Notes under the pieces: generated by a model
The model's input: the letters and a program-made list of their open reading frames with translations, nothing else
Told to the model about the DNA's origin: nothing
Databases searched by the model: none
Position numbers and translations under genes: made by a program
DNA from: Pisolithus tinctorius
Taxonomy: Eukaryota; Basidiomycota; Agaricomycetes; Boletales; Pisolithaceae
DNA: 64,000 nt
Assembly (NCBI GenBank): GCA_024663395.1
Contig: JANFAH010000001.1
Location: forward strand, 5,704,001 to 5,768,000
Direction: 5' to 3'
Shown: positions 44,435 through 54,547 of the stretch, piece by piece
Layout: every line of letters starts with the position of its first letter
Position numbering within the stretch: the stretch's first letter is position 1

Positions 44435-44657
44435 AGCAGAGTTGTTTGATCTGTTATCACAATGTTATCTATTGAACTACAAGTTGTGTTGTTGTCTTAT
44501 ATAATCATCACATGACTACATTACTAAAGCAGAAGGCCAAAACTTGGACTTTGCATTTGCACGAGCGTGCACAGCTTGTATAATCATCACGTGACTACAT
44601 TGCTGAAGTCGAAGTCGAAGTTTTCAACTTCAACTTCAGAGGGTGAATGGCACCTTA

Positions 44658-46638
44658 AGGTTTTGTTGCCAGATGTGTAGGTTGTTCAGGACATTATCTT
44701 GTTGTCAGTTGTCATTCATCATTCAAGAGGGTCAGGGGGGGGCATTGTCTGCTGGCATTGGGTTTGCCGTGGGCATGGGATGGGGAGTGGGTTGGGGGGG
44801 TAGTGGGTGATACGGTCCTATGTTATGGGGAGTGGGACCTCCCCTGCCTCCGTATATTCTGTTGATGTTCTGGCCTTGTCTTGGGGTGACAGTGTGGAAG
44901 TGCATCACTTCACCCAGCATCATTTGTCTCATTTGGCCTTGAGGGGCTGGCTGCATTAGTGGGGGTCTGGTTTGCCTGATGGGATCTGTGGGATGTGGGG
45001 GGAGCTTGACTTGGGTCCAGTCATCTGCAGTGGGGAAGTAGGGCATTTGGTTTTCTGGGGTGCAGTCGTTCATGGCATTGCATTTTCTGATAAAGGCAGG
45101 GCAGTTTCTGTTTGAGCTGGGGTGGGTGTTGCTCTGGCAGTTTGCACAGTATATGGTAGGTGAGTTACATGTCTGTGTGTGGTGGAGTTGAGTGCATATG
45201 CTGCAGGTGTCTGCTTCTTGTTTGCAGTCTTTTGCCAGATGACCTATTTGCTGACATTTGAGGCAGTGGATTGGTTCCTTTTTGTCCTTATGCAGATGTA
45301 GCCTGTCCAGACCCCAGTAGAGTCTGTCCCTGATGACCTGGTTAGCTGTCTCAGGAGAGGCAAAGGCTGCTAGTGTGTGTGCTATGCATTGGTTGGGGGA
45401 TTGTTTGGTCAGGTCTTTGATCCATTTGATCTGGCTTATGGAACCCAACAGGATGTTGTTCTTGGTTTTCATTTCACGTAGCATGTCGGGGCAATCTAGG
45501 TCAGTCACAGTTAAGAGGAATGGGATTACGATGCTGTACATCCTGTCAGAAAAATCTTGGACACGTGACAATTACTTGTAATGGATGTTAATGGCACAAG
45601 TTCCCACCCTCACTGTAGTGTACTGCCAATGATATAAGTTTTCATTGCAATGGTTCCAAAAAAGGAGCTTCTATACAGAATACTTCGCATTTTTGATATA
45701 AATATCAGATAAAATCATACATAGCTGTCATAATCTGGCAAAAATAAACCATTGTAATGGGTAAAGTAAATTTTGTGACACCTGTCATTGATCGTGGTTG
45801 TGCCTCCTAGTTTCTCCAGGAAGGTAGCTCAGTTGGGGGCTTTTTTGATCCATGCTGCAGCTTCCTGACTGTTGAACTTGAGGAGGACACCATTGTTTTG
45901 TAGGTGGGCGATTGATTTCAGTTGGATTTTGGGGCCATCTACCCTGTCTACTGCTTCTATTGCTTGCCTAATGAGGTCGATGGCTGTCTCTCTCTTGGTG
46001 GAATCATTGAATATTGGGTGATCTCTGTCAGGGTCAATCAGTATTTGTCTGTCTCTGATAGCAGCGTGGGCCTTAGTGTGTTCCTGTGTTGGGCATTTGC
46101 CTAGCGGGATCTGGTTCAGATTAGCGGTGTATGTGGCTAGGGCGTCTCTGTATGGCATTGGGAATGGTGCTGGGGGTGTTTGGGTTTTGAGGTGGTCTTT
46201 GACTTCTTCTATCGCAGTTTTGATCGACCCTACATTGTCAGTGAGCTTTTGTACCTTACCTTCGAGGAGTTCAAGGCTCATGTCGCCTGCAGTGGTATTG
46301 TGGGTTCCAGTGTTCTTGGCAATCTCAGCACTTAGCACTGTGATTTGTGCAGCTTCGAGTTTCTCTGCAGTTGACATGATTTTGCCAATGTGTGGTGATA
46401 TGGCGATTAGGACTGAGGCATCTAGTTTGCTCAATACTGCCTTGGTTATAGATTTGGCTATTGCTGGTGCTGCTAAGTCTCTGACTAGATATGCTGTAGC
46501 TCGAATGGCCAATCATGTCATGCTGTTCACCATTTTGCTTTGCAAGATGTAGAACAGGGCTTGGGACAGGTGTTCCGGCGTTATCAGGTCTCCATGTACG
46601 GTGTACAGCTGGTCTAGGAATTTTCTTGCTGAGTCTGT
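44658..46638 (-). pseudogene. LINE ORF1 (Gag-like, three zinc knuckles)
   Basis: On the minus strand the protein begins close to the 5' edge with ARKFLDQLYTVHGDLITPEHL and continues through a coiled-coil-like middle to AAAWIKKAPN. A TGA follows and then EKLGGTTTINDR. A 232-bp insertion interrupts it; after one CCTGTCA copy is ignored the frame resumes at MYSIVIPF. The C-terminal part has three Cys/His knuckles (CLKCQQIGHLAKDC, CSICTQLHHTQTC, CANCQSNTHPSSNRNC) and a Pro-rich end at 44732. ORF2 starts just downstream near 44711. It is the RNA-binding partner of ORF2. Confidence 0.85.
45549..45780. mobile_element. Small AT-rich insertion (MITE-like)
   Basis: It is flanked by CCTGTCA at 45542-45548 and 45781-45787, and removing it with one copy restores the LINE ORF1 frame. 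The ends carry imperfect sub-terminal inverted repeats (GTGACAATTACTTGTAATGG and, reversed, GTCACAAAATTTAC). It is far richer in A/T than its surroundings and has no coding capacity. The 7-bp duplication does not assign it to a superfamily. Confidence 0.8.
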
Positions 46639-47252
46639 TGTAGGAAAAGTCCAAGTAGCTGTATAATATGAGCTAAATGGCTTAGATAACAACAATAAAA
46701 ATGAAGGGAATGAAATGTTTGTCCCAAGGGATTCTGGACTGTCGAGACTAGGAGGTGAGACCCAGCACTTTGTAGCAGTAGTGTTTAGTGACATGTGCAG
46801 TGTGGTCCACAGAATAGTACTGGTGATGCAAACGGTGCGAGTGGTATACGTAGTTTGAGTGTGGCAGAATGCGAGACATGCAGTGTAGACAAAGTGGAAA
46901 AGAAACTCATGGTGACCTTCTGAGTGCCAAAAGGTATCATTCTGTTCCTAAGTACAGGGTTTTATAGTCTGGGCAAACCCAGAACCTAAGTAAGACAAGG
47001 TACAGTAAGGGAAAACCACGTGGCAGCATGTACACATAAGACAGGACAAGCCAGAACAGAGACTGAGGGTATACTACTAACAAAAAGGAACAGAGACTGC
47101 GGTAAAATGAAGGGTCCAAGGGAAAGGAAGGGACTGGAGCACAGTGGCTGTGGGTATAGCATTGCACAAGAGGGAGCGAGGGCATGGGAAGGTAGCGCAT
47201 GAACGACAGCAAATGTGAGAGGGGAGCAGACATAACAGTAGTCACAGAATGG
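46639..47252 (-). repeat. Family-1 LTR, minus strand, truncated
   Basis: It starts TGTAGGAAAAGTCC on the plus strand and lacks about 50 bp of the far end (the TGTGAGGAATCC side), where a second copy begins directly. Confidence 0.85.
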
Positions 47253-47415
47253 TGTAGGAAAAGTCCAAGTAGCTGTATAATACGAGCTAGATGGCTTAGA
47301 TAACAACAATAAAAAATGAAGGGAACAAATTGCTCATCCCAAGGGATTCTGGACTGTCAAGACTAGAAGGTGAGACCCAGCGCTTCGTAGCGGTAGTGGT
47401 TCGTGACATGCGCAG
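47253..47415 (-). repeat. Family-1 LTR fragment
   Basis: This is a second head of the same LTR in the same orientation. It is cut after about 163 bp at the 1.85-kb LTR. Confidence 0.8.
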
Positions 47416-49271
47416 TGTCACACACCAAAGGTGTTGTGGACATGGTTACAGCTGACTCTGCCTAACTCGTTGACGAGTTGCGCACAATGCCCATGCATGC
47501 AGATGAAGACTAAAGGCCTCATGCGTAGAAAGACTGTTGGACGTGAACAGTCATCCTTTGCACAAGAATGAGTCGTCAGTGCTAAAGAGAAAAGAGGAAG
47601 CGAGTTAAGCGCGCATTAAAGGTTTTTAGCGCCCGTGTACGGCATTCCGGTTTTCGTCGTATCTCCACCATTTCCAAAGATATCGACTCCGTTCCCATGC
47701 TCGCTTAAAGTGCTCAGCCCCACGATTCTTCCTTCCAAGTTTGGAGAGGATCCTCGCACCCTGCACGTTTCTACAGCACTCCATCCATCAGACGCTCATT
47801 TCGCTAAGTCCATCAATCATGGCCACCTCTTCGTCGATCATCTCGCTTGTCTCGTTTGCCAGAGACAGTGGCTACGTATATCTGCCAGGCGTTCCCACCA
47901 GCTTCCGTCCTGAAGCCCCCTGGTTCATCCCGTCATTGTCAGCCCCGTCTCATCCCATGCAGCTTGGTCAGCGTGTTCTCCTTGTCAGTATGACTTCCAG
48001 AAGGACGTTCTTTGGTCGCCTCAGGTCTGTCACTTGGTTAGAAAGGTCTTATGTGGTCGTTTCAGTCTCCCCTCTTGATGAAGCATATGGATCGTTCCTC
48101 CCTGCTCCCTGCACCGTCTTTATTCCGATCTCGTCCATCATTCTTCCCGCATTGCGACAGCTGCAGTATAATCTACTGTCCTCCAGCCTCCCTGATCGCA
48201 TTCATGACGAGTATGACATGCATCTTGCCTTCTTACTGCAAGATCCAGCAGAAGACGTCCCCCCTTCTCCTCCTCCTCTGTCAGAGCCCCGTTCATGAAG
48301 TTTTTGTTAACTTCGCTGAGAGGATGGAAGGGTGGGAGACGTGATCGCGTATGCTCTCATTGCCCCACAGACCCCCAATGCCCTAGCCCCCTTTGACGCC
48401 TGACTCATGCCCTTCAATTCTGGAATTAATACTTCCCCATCTGGAAACACCGTCCATCTGTCATGCCATCTTTGGATCTAGAGATGTCTCCGCCGAGATC
48501 TGACTTGCATCGCCACCCCCTAATGTGATATCAGTGCGCTTACTCAGTTTCTGACTCCATTTGACTCATTCTGTGATATTTTGACTATCCTTGACTCGTT
48601 CATTGCCAATACTTACCAATCCTCCTTGCTTGCTTACTTTTCATTTCTCACTTACTCATCATGATTACTCAGTCCTTACTCATTACTTACCAAGTGTTTG
48701 TGCCTTGTTTGTCACAAGCTGTGCTCCCCCCATAGTATATAAACCCCCGTGTACTTAGCTACCCAGAATCAATCAGAATCGATCAAGAAGCAGTCCAGCA
48801 ATCAGTTCAGTGCCTATCTCATCATCGACAGTTGAGGCTCCACGAAGGGGTCTATCTGTCATCATTCATATCCTTGGTAGTTGAGGCTCATTCGGAAGAG
48901 TCTATCTACCACCATTATCTGAAGCTCCATCCCCACTTAGTCAGCAAGTCTTGCTTAGTCATCCTCCCACTCCTGCATAACTCGTCATCGACTTGTGCAA
49001 GGAGCACATTTACTTGAAGTCCATTACTTGAAGTGCCTTTCGGCTGAACACCTTCGCTCTGTTCAGCGTCCCCTTCTCAATCGGCATTCATTCATCCTCT
49101 CCTGCGTAACTCGTCATCGACTTGCGCCAGGAGCACCTCTACTTGAAGTCCCCCCCCACATTCAGGTTTCTGCCCTCCAGGTTCCGCGGAGGCACACCAC
49201 CACTCGCTCTACTTTTGTCTTTTGTGTTGGTTTTGGTTGGTTCCCACTGCCTTTCCACACTTTGACTCACA
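47416..49271 (+). repeat. 1.85-kb family LTR, second young copy
   Basis: It is nearly identical to 34065-35916. GCGC follows its end (49272-49275), but GCGCAG precedes it, so there is no clean duplication. It abuts the middle of a chromovirus gag, so a deletion or recombination joined them. A TATA box lies near 48736. Confidence 0.85.
47741..48298 (+). CDS. ORF inside the 1.85-kb LTR, second copy
   Basis: This 185-codon frame matches 34390-34947 except for about two residues (Ile to Ser and Pro to Leu). Composition and open length are as described for that copy. No family is recognised. Confidence 0.5.
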   Translation: MERILAPCTFLQHSIHQTLISLSPSIMATSSSIISLVSFARDSGYVYLPGVPTSFRPEAPWFIPSLSAPSHPMQLGQRVLLVSMTSRRTFFGRLRSVTWLERSYVVVSVSPLDEAYGSFLPAPCTVFIPISSIILPALRQLQYNLLSSSLPDRIHDEYDMHLAFLLQDPAEDVPPSPPPLSEPRS

Positions 49272-49537
49272 GCGCCCCCATGGAAATAGGCGCTGCTCGC
49301 TTCCCCCCTCGTCCCGTCCCTTCCCACATCAAGTGCTTCGACTGCCAGGGGAATCACTACAAGCGCGATTGTCCCCGTGCTAAAGAAAAGGGTCCTGCTA
49401 GACCCAACATATGGGAGGTGACACAGGAGGCACAAGAGACCGCTCTTCGTCAAATGTCGTTTGAAGAAATGCAGGCCTTCTTCTACGACAAACAGATCAG
49501 TGAGATGAAGAGCCAGGGAAAAGAGTTCGGCCAGTAG
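49272..49537 (+). pseudogene. gag: Gypsy-4 Gag C-terminal remnant
   Basis: The frame enters from the LTR and encodes MEIGAARFPPRP, a CCHC knuckle of the shorter spacing C-x2-C-x3-H-x4-C (CFDCQGNHYKRDC) and an acidic end to the TAG at 49535. The capsid part is missing. Confidence 0.8.
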
Positions 49538-49557
49538 AGGATCGGGTCTCCACTGGC
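49516..49557 (+). promoter_or_regulatory. Candidate -1 frameshift signal of gypsy-4
   Basis: G-GGA-AAA (49516-49522) is in the gag phase 12 nt before the stop. Slippage by one base opens the protease frame without a stop. Seven nucleotides on, GCCAGT (49530-49535) can pair with ACTGGC (49552-49557). Confidence 0.65.
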
Positions 49558-52500
49558 TACGTTTATAACAAGTTGTCTGTCTTAGGCATTGACGATTTCT
49601 CTACCGAGCAGGATATATTTAACTCGGAGATTACTATACCATCTGAAGAGGTGACCCCAGTGGGCGCAGCCGCAGATGTAAAACTATCGGTGCTTAATTC
49701 CTCTTGCAATAAAAATAAAAATACGCCTATCCAGAAAACAAAAGAAACCCCGAAGATAAGAACAGTAGATCCAAAGGCCGAGTTGGAGTTGGAGGTAGTA
49801 TTGGAAGGACGAGAAAAGAAATGGAGTGTAAAAGCGTTGGTGGATTCAGGGGCCAATGACACCTTCTTGGATAAAAAATGGGCCGATGAAAATGACGTTC
49901 CCCTGATCAAGCTTGGTCGACCTGTCGCTGTCCTTAATGTCGATGGAACCCCTAACGTGGCTGGAAATATCACGCATGTCGCCTCCCTCGTTATGAACTA
50001 TCAGGGACATTGAGAATCTGTCTGGGCTCAGGTCACCACACTCAGCACACACCCCCTCATACTCGGCTACACTTGGCTGCGGAAGCACAATCCAGAGGTG
50101 TGTTGGGAAACCAAGCAGGTGAAGTTGTCCCGCTGTCCCCGCGAGTGTCATGACCTGGCCCCGAGGACAAGGGCAGAGAGGATAGCAGAGGAGCAAGAAG
50201 CGCAGGACATGGAGTACCTTTATCCGAAACTCCGCTCTACCAGAGTTCGGACCGGGACTACTGAGGAACTCGTTCCAAAGGAGTATCATCAGTACCTGAA
50301 GGTGTTCTCGAAAGAAGAGTCGGAAAGGATGCCGCTTCGTAAACCCTGGGATCATGCCATCGATCTCAAGGAAACCTTCACCCCCAAACGTGGTCGTCTC
50401 ATCCCGCTCTCTATAGAAGAACAGAAGGAGGTGTCTGGTTTCCTTGAAGACCAACTTTGGAAGGGCTACATCCGTCCCTCGAAGTCACCGCAGACCTCTC
50501 CGGTATTCTTCGTTCCAAAGAAAGATGGAAAGAAACGCATGGTGCAAGACTACCGATACCTCAATGAACATATGGTTAAGAATGCGTACCCTCTCCCTCT
50601 TATTTCTCAGCTCGTCGATAAGCTCAAGGGCTGTAAGCTCTTCACCAAGATGGATCTCCGATGGGGGTACAACAACGTCCGTGTCAAGGAAGGAGATGAA
50701 TGGAAAGCCGCCTTCGTTACTCATAAAGGTGCTTATGAACCGATGGTCATGTACTTTGGCCTCTGCAACTCGCCATCCACCTTCCAGAACATGATGAACG
50801 ACATCTTCGGTGACATGGAGGACGTCCTCGTAGTTTATATCAATGATCTGATGATTTTCACGAAGACAGATGATGAAAAGGAGCATGATAGGATCGTCCT
50901 GGAGGTGTTGAGGAGACTAGAGGAAAACGACCTCTTTGTCAAACCGGAGAAGTGCTTCTTCAAACAGAAGCAGGTAGAGTTCTTGGGCATGGTGGTGGGG
51001 ACTGATGGGGTCAGCATGGATAAGAGCAAGGTCAAGGCCATAACCGAGTGGCCGGTCCCTACAAAGGTCCGCTCGGTACGAGCCTTCTTGGGGCTAGCAA
51101 ACTTCTATCGTCGCTTCATCAAGGACTTCGCACAGATCGCCCGTCCGCTCAATGATCTCACAAGGAAAGATCAACTCTGGACTTGGGGTCCACGAGAGCA
51201 ACAAGCCTTCGATGCCTTGAAGGTTGCCTTCACCACCGCCCCCGTTCTCGCCTTTCCGGATCAAGATAGAGAGTTCCGTCTGGAAACCGATGCCTCAGAC
51301 TTCGCCACAGGTGCTGTTCTCTCTGTAAAATGTGAAGATGACCTCTGGCGACCTGTCGCCTTCTACTCCCATTCCATGTCTCCCCCGGAATGAAACTACC
51401 AGGTCTTTGACAAGGAGATGCTGGCCATAATTCATGCTCTGGAGACGTGGCGGCATTACCTCGAAGCCACCCCTTATCAGTTTGAGATCTGGACAGATCA
51501 TGCAAATCTCCAGTATTTCATGAAGGCGCAAAATCTAGATCGCCGCCAGGCACGCTGGGCCCAGTATCTTTCTCGCTTCAACTACAAGCTGGTCTACAAG
51601 CCTGGGTCTTCAATGGCCAAGGCTGACGCCCTTTCTAGGAGAGAGGATCACGAGCCGAAAGGGTCAGATAATCAAGGGGTCACGTTACTCGATCCCTCCA
51701 GAGTGGCAGCTACCCTAGTGGTAGGGGAGGACACTGACCTTCTCATCGCCCTGAAGTCCGCCTCCTCGGTAACACTGCAACCCGAGGGTTCTGTCCTCAC
51801 AGAGGGGTTGTATGTCTGTCAAGGGAAGGTTTATGTTCCACCTGCTGTCAGGATGCACTGCCTCGAAAAACATCACGACATCCCGGTGGCAGGACACCCT
51901 GGTTGGAAAAAGACCCTGGAACTCGTTTCCCGTAACTACGTCTGGCCGGGAATGACAGCCACTGTCAGAGACTACGTCTCGGCATGTCATCGTTGCCAGA
52001 TGGCTAAGAGTTCTAGAATCTCCCCTGCAGGAAAGCTCCTTCTGAACCCTGTTCCAGAACGCCCCTGGACCGACATCTCGGTCGACTTCATGGAGTTACC
52101 TGAGGCTCAGGGTTTCGATAACATCATGGTGGTAGTGGACAGGTTCTCGAAGGAGGTGGTCTTTGCCCCCACTACCAAAGAGGTTTCCTCACTTCAAACT
52201 GCGGAACTCTTTCGGGATCATGTGTGGACCCAGCATGGACTACCTTCCTCTGTCATCTCGGATCGGGGCCCCCAGTTTGCCAGTGCTTTCACCACTGAGC
52301 TTTGCAGGATGCTTGGGGTCAAACCCAAGCTCTCCACCGCCTTCCATCCTCAAACGGATGGTCAGACAGAACGCCTCAACCAGGATCTGCAGCAGTATCT
52401 CCACCTCTTCGTCAATGACCAACAGGATTCTTGGCCTTCTTGGCTTAAGGTCGCCCAGTTCTCTTATAATAACAAGCAACAAGAGTCTACTGGCAAAAGC

Positions 52501-53223
52501 CCCTTCTCGGTCACTCGTTCCTACACCCCTAGGATGGGAGTGGAACCCTTCCTTTCCAAGGCGGAGGCGGCTACAGATCATGCCGTTGACCTCGCTAAGG
52601 TTTTGGAAGACACAAAGAAGGCTCTGAATAAAGCTGCAGAATGGATGAAGGTGTCTGCAGATGCGTCTCGTTCTGACGCCCCTTCCTACTCGGTTGGTGA
52701 CATGGTCTGGCTAGAGACCTCCCGCATCTCTCTCTCTGGCCGCCCTTCCAGAAAACTCACGGAACGATGGATCGGCCCCTATAGGGTTATCTCACTCAAG
52801 CCCAATGCGGTAGAACTAAAACTTCCAAAAACCCTCAAGATCCATCCCGTCGTTAACGTCTCTCGGGTTAAGCTGTACAAGGGACCTTTGGAGGGCCAAA
52901 CTGTTACCCGTCCAGGACCGGTGGTGGGACACGAGGGCGACGAGGAGTTTGAGGTGGATTATGTCGCCGACTCTCACCTAAAACGGAACAGGCTTGAGTA
53001 CCTCGTCCATTGGAAGGGCTACCATGACGAGGATCGCACCTGGGAACCTGAGTCTGCTTTGAAGTCTGCCCCTGGTGCTGTCAGGGACTTCCACCGTCGT
53101 AATCCTTCCGCTCCTCGGAAACTCCGTGGCATGGATTCCTCCCTTTTCTCCTCCCTCTTCAAACCCCTGGAGAACTTTACTAACACTGTCCCTACCTTCA
53201 ATCGCCTGGAAGTCGATTTCTAA
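49523..53223 (+). pseudogene. pol: Gypsy-4 Pol, two nonsense codons
   Basis: Domains in order are protease with LVDSGANDTFLD (about 49840); reverse transcriptase with VPKKDGKKRMVQDYR, the MYFGLCNSPSTFQ motif and YINDLMIF, where the first catalytic Asp of YxDD is Asn; RNase H with ETDASDFATG; integrase finger (HHDIPVAGHPG to CHRCQMAK); integrase core with SVDFMELP, SDRGPQF and TDGQTE; and chromodomain (about 52950-53090, YLVHWKGYHDEDRTWEPES). TGA codons interrupt it at about 50011 and 51391. Both, and the Asp-to-Asn change, fit CpG transitions. The frame is otherwise open. Confidence 0.9.
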
Positions 53224-53234
53224 GGAGGGGATAG

Positions 53235-53625
53235 TGTTACGATACGTACTCTTTTTTCCTTTCTTTTCTTTTCGTCTTATCTAAATCTCTCCGTCTTATC
53301 TTATCTCTTGGACTCGGTCCGGACTCCGGTCTAGACCTCGCCTCACCTTCACCTTGCTCCTCCCTTCTGGTACGTTCCGCTCTGCTATGATATCATTATG
53401 ACATCACTATGATGTCACGGTCCTCATGTATGCCTCACCATAGCCTCATGTACCATAGTATAAGTGCTGCTGTTCAATCGCCCAACTAGCTCTAAGCTAG
53501 TTCATTTGGGTCTTCGAGTCCTAAAGTCGCCTGCTTCTAAGCCGTCTCCTCTCTTCTCTCTTTCTCTTTTCTGTTGGTTCTTGGTGCGAGCCTACAACAA
53601 ACCCTGTTGTTTAGGTCTCGTCACA
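53235..53625 (+). repeat. Gypsy-4 3' LTR (end inferred)
   Basis: The start is fixed by the purine tract and TGTTACGATACG. The end at TCGTCACA is a guess, because no second copy exists in the window. The next bases belong to the gypsy-5 coding region. Confidence 0.55.
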
Positions 53626-54547
53626 CTCTACACCTGCACCAACACCCACCACTACGAAACCATATGTTCCTCCAACTAGTCCAGCTCTGATGCCTGCACA
53701 CAAGGATCCTGTTCCCGCAGCAATTGTTCCATCACAGATGCCGTACCCAGCAACTCACAATCAAAACCAGTATCATTACTCATTCCCTCTCGAAGACGAA
53801 GCCATGCCCAAGCATATCGTGGAGCATGTACTCGAAACCAGCATTGCCATGCCAGTCAAAGAATTATTTGCAGTTGCCCCAGAGTTTCGCAAACAGTTCA
53901 GAGACATCACCATGGCGAAACGCATTACCACAAACGAGATTGAGGTAGTTCGTAGTGACGATGAAGAAGGAGTACAAGTGAATGAACTGACCAGCTGTGA
54001 TCCTCAAAGAACTGCATGTGAATATGGAGACCGCATTATCCACAGTGACGACAGCTCCATCGTAGCGCACCACACTCTGCCACTCCACTGCATCGAAGCC
54101 AAGGTCCCCAGGACCGACATCACAATCAACTGCGTACTAGATTCCAGTTTGGAAATTGTTGCCATGCCCAGGCGCGTTTGGGAAAAGATTGGACTCCCAT
54201 TACGCTGTGATCATCTCATGACTATGACGTCTGCTAACATGTCTAAAGACACTACTGTAGGCGTACTAGAGAACCTGAAACTCGACTTCGGCGCTGGCCC
54301 AGTCATGCTCCAGGTTCAAGTGATTGAACATGCCAATTTCAACATGCTCCTTGGACATCCATTCATCTGCCTTATGAGTGCGGTAACGAATGATTATCCC
54401 GATGGTGGGCAGCAGATCACTCTCCAAGACCCAAATGACGGCTGCGAGTACACTTTGCCCACGCACCCATGGCATGAGGGCTGTCCATGCTGCAAGTGCG
54501 GCAAGCACTGCCATAGCCACCAAAGTATAGTCGAATGGGGTTTTTGA
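53626..54547 (+). pseudogene. Gypsy-5 Gag-protease C-terminal part
   Basis: The frame enters from upstream and runs to the TGA at 54545. It has a Pro/Thr-rich linker, an acidic helical segment (KHIVEHVLETSIAMPVKEL) and a retropepsin-like domain about 54120-54370 (CVLDSSLEIVAMPRRVWEKI and MLLGHPFICL). The usual Asp-Ser-Gly reads Asp-Ser-Ser, so the protease is probably inactive or damaged. A Cys-rich tail (CPCCKCGKHC) precedes the stop. Protease is in the gag frame, unlike gypsy-1. Confidence 0.75.
54538..54544 (+). promoter_or_regulatory. Candidate -1 slippery heptamer, gag-protease to pol
   Basis: G-GGT-TTT is in phase with gag-protease and is followed directly by TGA. A one-base slip enters the pol frame (Gly-Phe-Leu-Asn-Ile), which is open onward. 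No strong stem is seen next to it. Confidence 0.65.

Larger units (their letters stand above)
41510..44654 (-). mobile_element. PIF/Harbinger DNA transposon
   Basis: The ends read GGCGCTGTTCACCC and, reversed, GGTGCCATTCACCC. TTA flanks both sides (41507-41509 and 44655-44657), as is usual for PIF/Harbinger. It holds two convergent genes: a Myb/SANT-like protein on the plus strand and a DDE transposase on the minus strand. The LINE endonuclease frame continues across it. Confidence 0.92.
6572..46638 (-). mobile_element. Tad-like LINE split by nested insertions
   Basis: The minus-strand pieces 46638-44658, 41509-40883, 12217-11303 and 9454-6572 join in order into one LINE of about 6.2 kb. It has ORF1 with zinc knuckles, then ORF2 with endonuclease, reverse transcriptase, RNase H and a terminal CCHC-type finger. 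Its 3' end at 6572 is an A-run on the minus strand. Protein frames cross the LTR, Harbinger and small insertions once the target duplications are discounted, which proves that these pieces were contiguous. Many TGA codons at former CGA sites show it is dead. The 5' border abuts a family-1 LTR piece, so the original 5' target is not visible. Confidence 0.85.
49272..53625 (+). mobile_element. Gypsy-4, 5'-truncated chromovirus
   Basis: It contains the gag C-terminus, pol with chromodomain, a purine tract (AAGGAGGGGATAG, 53222-53234) and a single 3' LTR starting TGTTACGATACG. The 5' LTR and gag N-terminus are missing, replaced by the unrelated 1.85-kb LTR. It carries two TGA stops and an RT active-site change, so it is defective. 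Confidence 0.85.

Noticed and set aside
47416..49271. The 1.85-kb repeat as the 5' LTR of gypsy-4
   Set aside because: The gypsy-4 3' LTR, placed by its purine tract, starts TGTTACGATACG and is unrelated, and the junction is in mid-gag.
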